Shown here piece after piece: positions 14,363 to 18,209 of a stretch of DNA of 18,209 bases; the stretch's first letter is position 1; each line of letters starts with the position of its first letter. Origin of the DNA: Gammaproteobacteria bacterium (GTDB lineage Bacteria; Pseudomonadota; Gammaproteobacteria; Steroidobacterales; GCA-2729495); the NCBI GenBank assembly GCA_023383735.1, contig JAHDYN010000003.1, forward strand, positions 1-18,209, given 5' to 3'. A program made the position numbers and the translations under genes. The notes under the pieces were generated by a model. That model did no database searches. It saw nothing but the letters and a program-made list of their open reading frames with translations, and was not told the origin of the DNA.

Positions 14363-14923
14363 CTATCGATCCAGCTTGGTGATCTTCGAGCCGTCCAGCG
14401 AGATGCCGGCCATCAGGCCCTTTTGACCCACGATGAAGGCGACGATGGGCTTCTTGAGCGTCGCGGTATCAATGGTGCCGCTCGCGCCCGTATCGATCAG
14501 CGTGATGTTGCCATCGACGCCCGCTTTCCAGCCCTTGCTGTCGCGAAACTGCTTCAGCACGTTGGCATCGAGAAACACCATGATGATGTCCCGCTTCTGG
14601 CCACCGGCCTGGAACCCGACCGAACCGGAAAAGATGCTGTAGTAGCCGCTGGTCTTGCCGCCGACGAGCAGCGCGCCCTCACCGCCTTCACCAGCGATCA
14701 CGAAACCGGCCTTGATGACCTCGGCAAATACCAGCACGCCCTTTGCTTCGGCCAGTACGGTCGCGGAGCCCGGCACTTCGGTCTTGAGCCGGTCCAGTGC
14801 CGCGTTGACCTTGGCATCGATCTCGGCAGCAGTGGAGGCCCGGGCCGTAAAAGGCACACTGATACAGAGCAGTACAGCCATGCAGAACCCTATGCGGGTG
14901 GATGTGGCAGCCGTCATGTTCAT
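14363..14923 (-). CDS. YSC84-like exported protein (lipid-binding Ysc84 actin-binding domain)
   Basis: The product of about 186 residues has a signal peptide (residues 1-29, hydrophobic core IGFCMAVLLCISVPF, cleavage probably after ARA), so it is exported to the periplasm. A cysteine in the hydrophobic core does not form a proper lipobox. The mature protein matches the bacterial YSC84/SYLF pattern: AKGVLVFAEVIKAGFVIAG, then GEGALLVGGKTSGYYSIFSG, SVGFQAGGQKRDIIMVFLD and a final GLMAGISLDGSKITKLD. Eukaryotic SYLF domains bind phosphoinositides. The bacterial role is unknown, and an envelope lipid function is inference. The ATG at 14923 follows AAGGAG (14930-14935, complement) by 6 bases. The gene is bracketed by two same-orientation repeat copies, and copy 5 lies in its short upstream region. 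Confidence 0.87.
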   Translation of the reverse strand: MNMTAATSTRIGFCMAVLLCISVPFTARASTAAEIDAKVNAALDRLKTEVPGSATVLAEAKGVLVFAEVIKAGFVIAGEGGEGALLVGGKTSGYYSIFSGSVGFQAGGQKRDIIMVFLDANVLKQFRDSKGWKAGVDGNITLIDTGASGTIDTATLKKPIVAFIVGQKGLMAGISLDGSKITKLDR

Positions 14924-14950
14924 GGGGGGCTCCTTGCTTATGAAAGAATG

Positions 14951-14972
14951 AAAAATAAATCTGACACCTTTT
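14951..14972 (-). repeat. Repeat family copy 5 (solitary)
   Basis: AAATAAATCTGACACCTTTT is embedded here, identical to the 3' arm of the 11.1-kb palindrome. It has no inverted partner beside it. It lies in the 52-base gap between the gor stop and the YSC84-like gene, where that gene's promoter would be. Confidence 0.87.
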
Positions 14973-14975
14973 GGA

Positions 14976-16322
14976 TCAGCGCAGGGTGACGAGTTCTTCG
15001 GCGGCAGTGGGGTGGATCGCCACGGTGTCGTCGAAATCGCGCTTGGTGGCACCCATGCGGATCGCCACGGCAAAGCCCTGCAGCATTTCGTCGGCACCGG
15101 GTCCCATGATATGGCAACCGACCACACGCTGTGCGGCGCCGGCCGTGACCAGCTTCATGCGCATCTTCGGCTTGTGCGTGGTCATCCCGTTCCACAGCGG
15201 CACGAAAGTCGAACTGTACACCTTGACCTCGTCGCCGAATTTCTCGCGAGCCTCGCGCTCGCTGAGCCCGCAGGTGCCGATCGGCGGATGGCTGAAGATC
15301 ACCGTCGGGATATTGCTGTAGTCCAGGCAGCGATCTTTCATGCCGCCAAACACCCGGTCCGACAGGCGCCTGCCGGCGGCAATGGCAACCGGCGTAAGGG
15401 CGGCGCGACCGGTGACATCGCCCAGCGCATAGATGTGCGGCACCGTGGTCACCTGCCAGGCATCGGTAGTGATAAAGCCGGCCTTGTCTGTCTGCACACC
15501 GGCCGCATCGAGTCCGAGATCAGCGGTTTCCGGCACGCGCCCGATCACCCAGAACAGTGCGTCGAAAGGTCCGTGGTGGCGACCGTCTTCGGTAGAAAGC
15601 CGGAGGCCGTCGGCCACGCGCTCGAGTCGCGCCGGCACTGCATTGCCGACAAAGTTCACGCCGTCGGCAGCCATCGCCTCCAGCACGCCTTCCTGCAGGG
15701 ACTCGTCGAGATGCCTGAGCACGCGGGCATGCCGGGCCAGCAGCGTGACCTCCGAGCCGAGCGCCCGCAGCGCACCGGCCAATTCGACAGCGATATACCC
15801 GGCGCCCACGAGCGCGACCCGCCGGGGCCGCTCTTCCAGGGCGAAGAAGTCATCCGAAACCAGCCCGAGCTCGCTGCCCGGGAGGTCCGGCCACTGCGGA
15901 CGACCGCCGGTGGCGATGATGAGGTGCGGTGCGGACAGGCGGCGGCCATCGACCACCACGGTGTGCGGGTCTTTGAAGCGGGCACGGCCCACCACATGGG
16001 TGATGTTCCGGCGCGCCAGGTTGGCGGCATAGATGCCGTTGAGGCGCTGGATGTAGGCGTCGCGTTTGGCCTTGAAGCCGGCCCAGTCCTGGCCCTTGAC
16101 CGTCACATCAAAGCCGTAGTCGCGGGCGTCGTGCATCAGGTGCGCGAGGCTCGCCGCGTTGTAGACCAGCTTCTTCGGCACGCAGCCGACGTTGACGCAG
16201 GTGCCGCCCAGCGCAGCGGACTCGATGACGGCAACCCGGGTGCCGTATTCAGCCGCGCGCTGCGCAGCCGCGAGGCCGCCACTGCCGCCGCCAATCACGA
16301 TGAGATCAAACTGCTCCGCCAT
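14976..16322 (-). CDS. gor: Glutathione-disulfide reductase
   Basis: This cytosolic FAD homodimer reduces glutathione disulfide with NADPH, keeping the pool made by GshA/GshB reduced. The 448 residues match E. coli Gor (450). Features in order: FAD motif GGGSGG (11-16), redox-active disulfide GGTCVNVGCVPKK with Cys42 and Cys47, NADPH-binding GAGYIAVELAGAL, then two arginines in ARHARVLRHLD at the positions that select the NADPH 2'-phosphate. ALGDVTGRAALTPVAIAAGR, DYSNIPTVIFSHPPIGT and the catalytic HPTAAEE (His437, Glu442) follow. The match separates it from mercuric and dihydrolipoyl reductases. The ATG at 16322 follows AGGA by 8 bases. A TAGACT (16357-16362, complement) could be its -10. 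It diverges from prlC. Confidence 0.97.
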   Translation of the reverse strand: MAEQFDLIVIGGGSGGLAAAQRAAEYGTRVAVIESAALGGTCVNVGCVPKKLVYNAASLAHLMHDARDYGFDVTVKGQDWAGFKAKRDAYIQRLNGIYAANLARRNITHVVGRARFKDPHTVVVDGRRLSAPHLIIATGGRPQWPDLPGSELGLVSDDFFALEERPRRVALVGAGYIAVELAGALRALGSEVTLLARHARVLRHLDESLQEGVLEAMAADGVNFVGNAVPARLERVADGLRLSTEDGRHHGPFDALFWVIGRVPETADLGLDAAGVQTDKAGFITTDAWQVTTVPHIYALGDVTGRAALTPVAIAAGRRLSDRVFGGMKDRCLDYSNIPTVIFSHPPIGTCGLSEREAREKFGDEVKVYSSTFVPLWNGMTTHKPKMRMKLVTAGAAQRVVGCHIMGPGADEMLQGFAVAIRMGATKRDFDDTVAIHPTAAEELVTLR

Positions 16323-16463
16323 GCGAATCGTCCTGCTGCGCCGGAAAAAGGCCGTCAGTCTAGCAAGCGGACGGAATCGGGTGATTCCTGCCTTGGGGAT
16401 GGCAGGAACTTTCCGTTAGGATTCCTGACCGCCATTTTTCGCGCTCACACGCCAGGTCAAGCC
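16323..16463. promoter_or_regulatory. Divergent promoter region gor / prlC
   Basis: This 141-base region has weak hexamers: TTGGGG (16393-16398) and TAGGAT (16417-16422), 18 bases apart, for prlC, and TAGACT (16357-16362, complement) for gor. GATTCCTG occurs twice (16383-16390 and 16420-16427). No OxyR-type site was recognised with confidence. Confidence 0.35.
16385..16408. repeat. Perfect 8-bp inverted repeat between gor and prlC
   Basis: TTCCTGCC (16385-16392) and GGCAGGAA (16401-16408) flank an eight-base spacer. It could be an operator for the divergent promoters or an RNA hairpin. It has no T-tract, so it is not a terminator. Confidence 0.5.
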
Positions 16464-18209
16464 TTGAACACCAATCCCCTGCTGCTGGAATCCGGTCTGC
16501 CAGCCTTCGCCGATATCCGCCCCGAACACATCGAGCCCGCCGTACTCGAAACGATCGAAGCCAACCGCGCTGAACTCGAACAACTGCTCGCGGCAGCCGC
16601 GCAGGCCGAGCCCGATTTTTCCGCCGTCATCCCGCCACTGGAGCGGCTCGGCGACCGGCTGCACCGGGTCTGGTCGCCGGTACGACATCTGCAGTCGGTG
16701 GCCAATGCACCGGAACTGCGCAGCGCCTACGACGCCTGTCTGCCGGCGCTGTCCCGCTACGCCACCGAGCTCGGCCACAACCAGCAGCTCTATCAGCTCT
16801 ACCAGCGTCTCAGCGAGCGAAAAGCCGGTCAGGAGGCCGGAGAAGGCGGCGAGCGGCTGCTGGAACTGGCGATCCGCGACTTCAAGCTCACCGGCGTGCA
16901 CCTGCCCGAGGACCGGAAGGCGCGCTTCAAGTCCATCATGGAAGAGCTGGCACAGACCGAAGCCGCCTTCGAGCACAACGTGCTCGACTCGGCCGCGGCA
17001 TGGTCACTGCACGTCACCGATGCGGAGCGGGTCAAGGGCGTACCGGCACACGTGCTCGAGCCGGCGGCCGCGCTGGCCCGCGAGTCAGGCAAGAGCGGCT
17101 GGGTCCTGCTGCTCGACCAGCCCACCTATGTCGATGTCGTCACGCACGCGGATGATCGCGAGCTGCGCCAGCAGCTGTACCGGGCCTGGTCCACGCGCGC
17201 CTCGGACCAGGCCGACTATTCACCGGGGCACGACAACAGCGCCGTGATGGAACGCATCCTGGCCCTGCGCCATGAAGCCGCACAGATCGTCGGTTATGCC
17301 GATTTTGCCGACTACTCGCTCGCCACCAGGATGGCGAAGTCGGCAGACGAAGTGCGCAGCTTCCTCATGGACCTCGTGGCGCACTCGCGCACGGCAGCAA
17401 AACGTGAACTGGCCGAGCTGGAAAGTCTGGCGGGCTTCAGCCTGGAGCCCTGGGATATCGCCTATTACTCGGAAAAGCTGCGCCACCGGAAGTACGCGAT
17501 CTCGGACGAGGAGCTGCGGCCCTTCTTTCCGCTGCCGCGGGTCATGTCCGGGCTGTTCGGCGTGCTGGAAAAGCTCTATGGCCTGCGCATCTCGCCGGTG
17601 GATGGCATCGAGACCTGGGACCGGAACGCCGCCTACTACCAATTGACCGGCAAGGACGGTCAGCCTGTCGGCGGCTTTTACGTGGATTTCTTTGCCCGCT
17701 CGAACAAGCGTGCGGGCGCCTGGATGGATCAGTGCCTCAACCGCGGCCGCGACCAGGGGCAACTGCAGATACCCGTGGCACACCTGGTCTGCAACTATTC
17801 ACGGCCTTCCGGCGACTGTCCCTCGCTGCTCACGCATGACGACGTCGTGACGCTGTTTCACGAGATGGGCCATGTCCTCCACCATCTGTTGACGCGCATC
17901 GATTACCCCAGCGTGTCCGGCATCAACGGCGTGCCCTGGGATGCCGTGGAGCTGCCCAGCCAGTTCATGGAAACCTTCGCCTGGGAGCCGGAGGTGGTCG
18001 CGCTCTGCTCGGGCCACTACCAGACCGGCGAGCTGCTGCCGGCGAAGATCCTGAAAAGCCTGCGCGAGTCGAGGAATTTCCAGGCGGGCCTACAATTGCT
18101 CAGGCAGGCCGAGTTTGCGCTCTTCGACATGCGCATCCACACCGGACCCACACCACCGGACGGGGCCCGCATCGCCGAAATCCTGCGCGAGGTGCGCGCC
18201 GAGGTGGCG
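16464..18209 (+). CDS. prlC: Oligopeptidase A, M3 zinc metallopeptidase (3' partial)
   Basis: This cytosolic zinc oligopeptidase degrades short peptides, including cleaved signal peptides. The window holds 582 codons with no stop; E. coli PrlC has 680 residues, so about 100 C-terminal residues lie beyond the edge. The zinc motif is HEMGH (residues 466-470), where E. coli has HEFGH. The third ligand is probably Glu496 in PWDAVELPSQFMET. Other PrlC signatures are DNSAVMERILALRHE, PWDIAYYSEKLR, DFFARSNKRAGAWMD and VSGINGVPWDAVELPSQ. TTG at 16464 is the chosen start because it gives MNTNPLLLESGLPAF, parallel to the E. coli N-terminus MTNPLL. No ATG or GTG lies in frame upstream near it, and AGGT precedes it. 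Confidence 0.95.
   Translation, partial: MNTNPLLLESGLPAFADIRPEHIEPAVLETIEANRAELEQLLAAAAQAEPDFSAVIPPLERLGDRLHRVWSPVRHLQSVANAPELRSAYDACLPALSRYATELGHNQQLYQLYQRLSERKAGQEAGEGGERLLELAIRDFKLTGVHLPEDRKARFKSIMEELAQTEAAFEHNVLDSAAAWSLHVTDAERVKGVPAHVLEPAAALARESGKSGWVLLLDQPTYVDVVTHADDRELRQQLYRAWSTRASDQADYSPGHDNSAVMERILALRHEAAQIVGYADFADYSLATRMAKSADEVRSFLMDLVAHSRTAAKRELAELESLAGFSLEPWDIAYYSEKLRHRKYAISDEELRPFFPLPRVMSGLFGVLEKLYGLRISPVDGIETWDRNAAYYQLTGKDGQPVGGFYVDFFARSNKRAGAWMDQCLNRGRDQGQLQIPVAHLVCNYSRPSGDCPSLLTHDDVVTLFHEMGHVLHHLLTRIDYPSVSGINGVPWDAVELPSQFMETFAWEPEVVALCSGHYQTGELLPAKILKSLRESRNFQAGLQLLRQAEFALFDMRIHTGPTPPDGARIAEILREVRAEVA

Noticed and set aside
14976..16322. Mercuric or dihydrolipoyl reductase instead of Gor
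   Set aside because: The two arginines for NADPH, the length and the near-continuous match to E. coli Gor favour glutathione reductase. No N-terminal metal-binding domain or C-terminal cysteine pair is present.

Overview
The window is a GC-rich chromosomal segment from a Gammaproteobacterium. Three proteins read like close relatives of E. coli core enzymes: class I glutamate-cysteine ligase (GshA), glutathione reductase (Gor) and oligopeptidase A (PrlC). The outer-membrane receptor and the MFS transporter look like types common in uncultured or Steroidobacter/Sphingomonad-like Proteobacteria. I cannot fix a genus. No tRNA, rRNA, CRISPR array or phage gene is visible, and no stretch longer than about 200 bases lacks a gene.

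Layout. Positions 1-3923 (+ strand) hold the 3' part of a membrane protein with a degenerate OmpA-like domain, gshA, and two overlapping genes for small membrane-anchored proteins of unknown function. A small exported protein (3948-4451, -) and an MFS transporter (4642-5952, +) diverge from a shared 190-base region. Positions 5921-11118 form an accessory block: an NmrA/QorB-type reductase and its LysR-type regulator (-), diverging from a TonB-dependent receptor and a carbon-nitrogen hydrolase (+). A reasonable reading is a small substrate-responsive uptake and hydrolysis cluster for an unidentified amide- or nitrile-like compound. Positions 11201-13539 hold a ferredoxin/rubredoxin-reductase-like flavoprotein (-) and a QorA-type quinone oxidoreductase (+), diverging from a promoter region with overlapping -10 elements between two exact 15-bp direct repeats. 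Positions 14363-16322 (-) hold a YSC84-like exported protein and gor. prlC (16464 to the window end, +) diverges from gor and is cut by the window edge.

The most distinctive structure is a dispersed repeat family, core GGTGTCAGATTTATTT, with five copies between 11.1 and 15.0 kb. Two copies form a perfect 24-bp inverted repeat (11120-11198) that fills the gap between two convergent genes. Two more bracket a RAYT (REP-associated tyrosine transposase, HUH/Y1) gene at 13539-14355. A fifth stands alone at 14951-14972, between the YSC84 gene and gor. This looks like a transposase plus the non-autonomous repeats it mobilises. The repeats do not look like the classical GTAG/GGAG-headed REP sequences. 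They abut or supply stop codons of neighbouring genes.

Functionally, gshA, gor, two quinone/NAD(P)H reductases and a ferredoxin-reductase-like flavoprotein give the segment a redox and thiol-homeostasis flavour. They sit in separate transcription units, so this may be coincidence.
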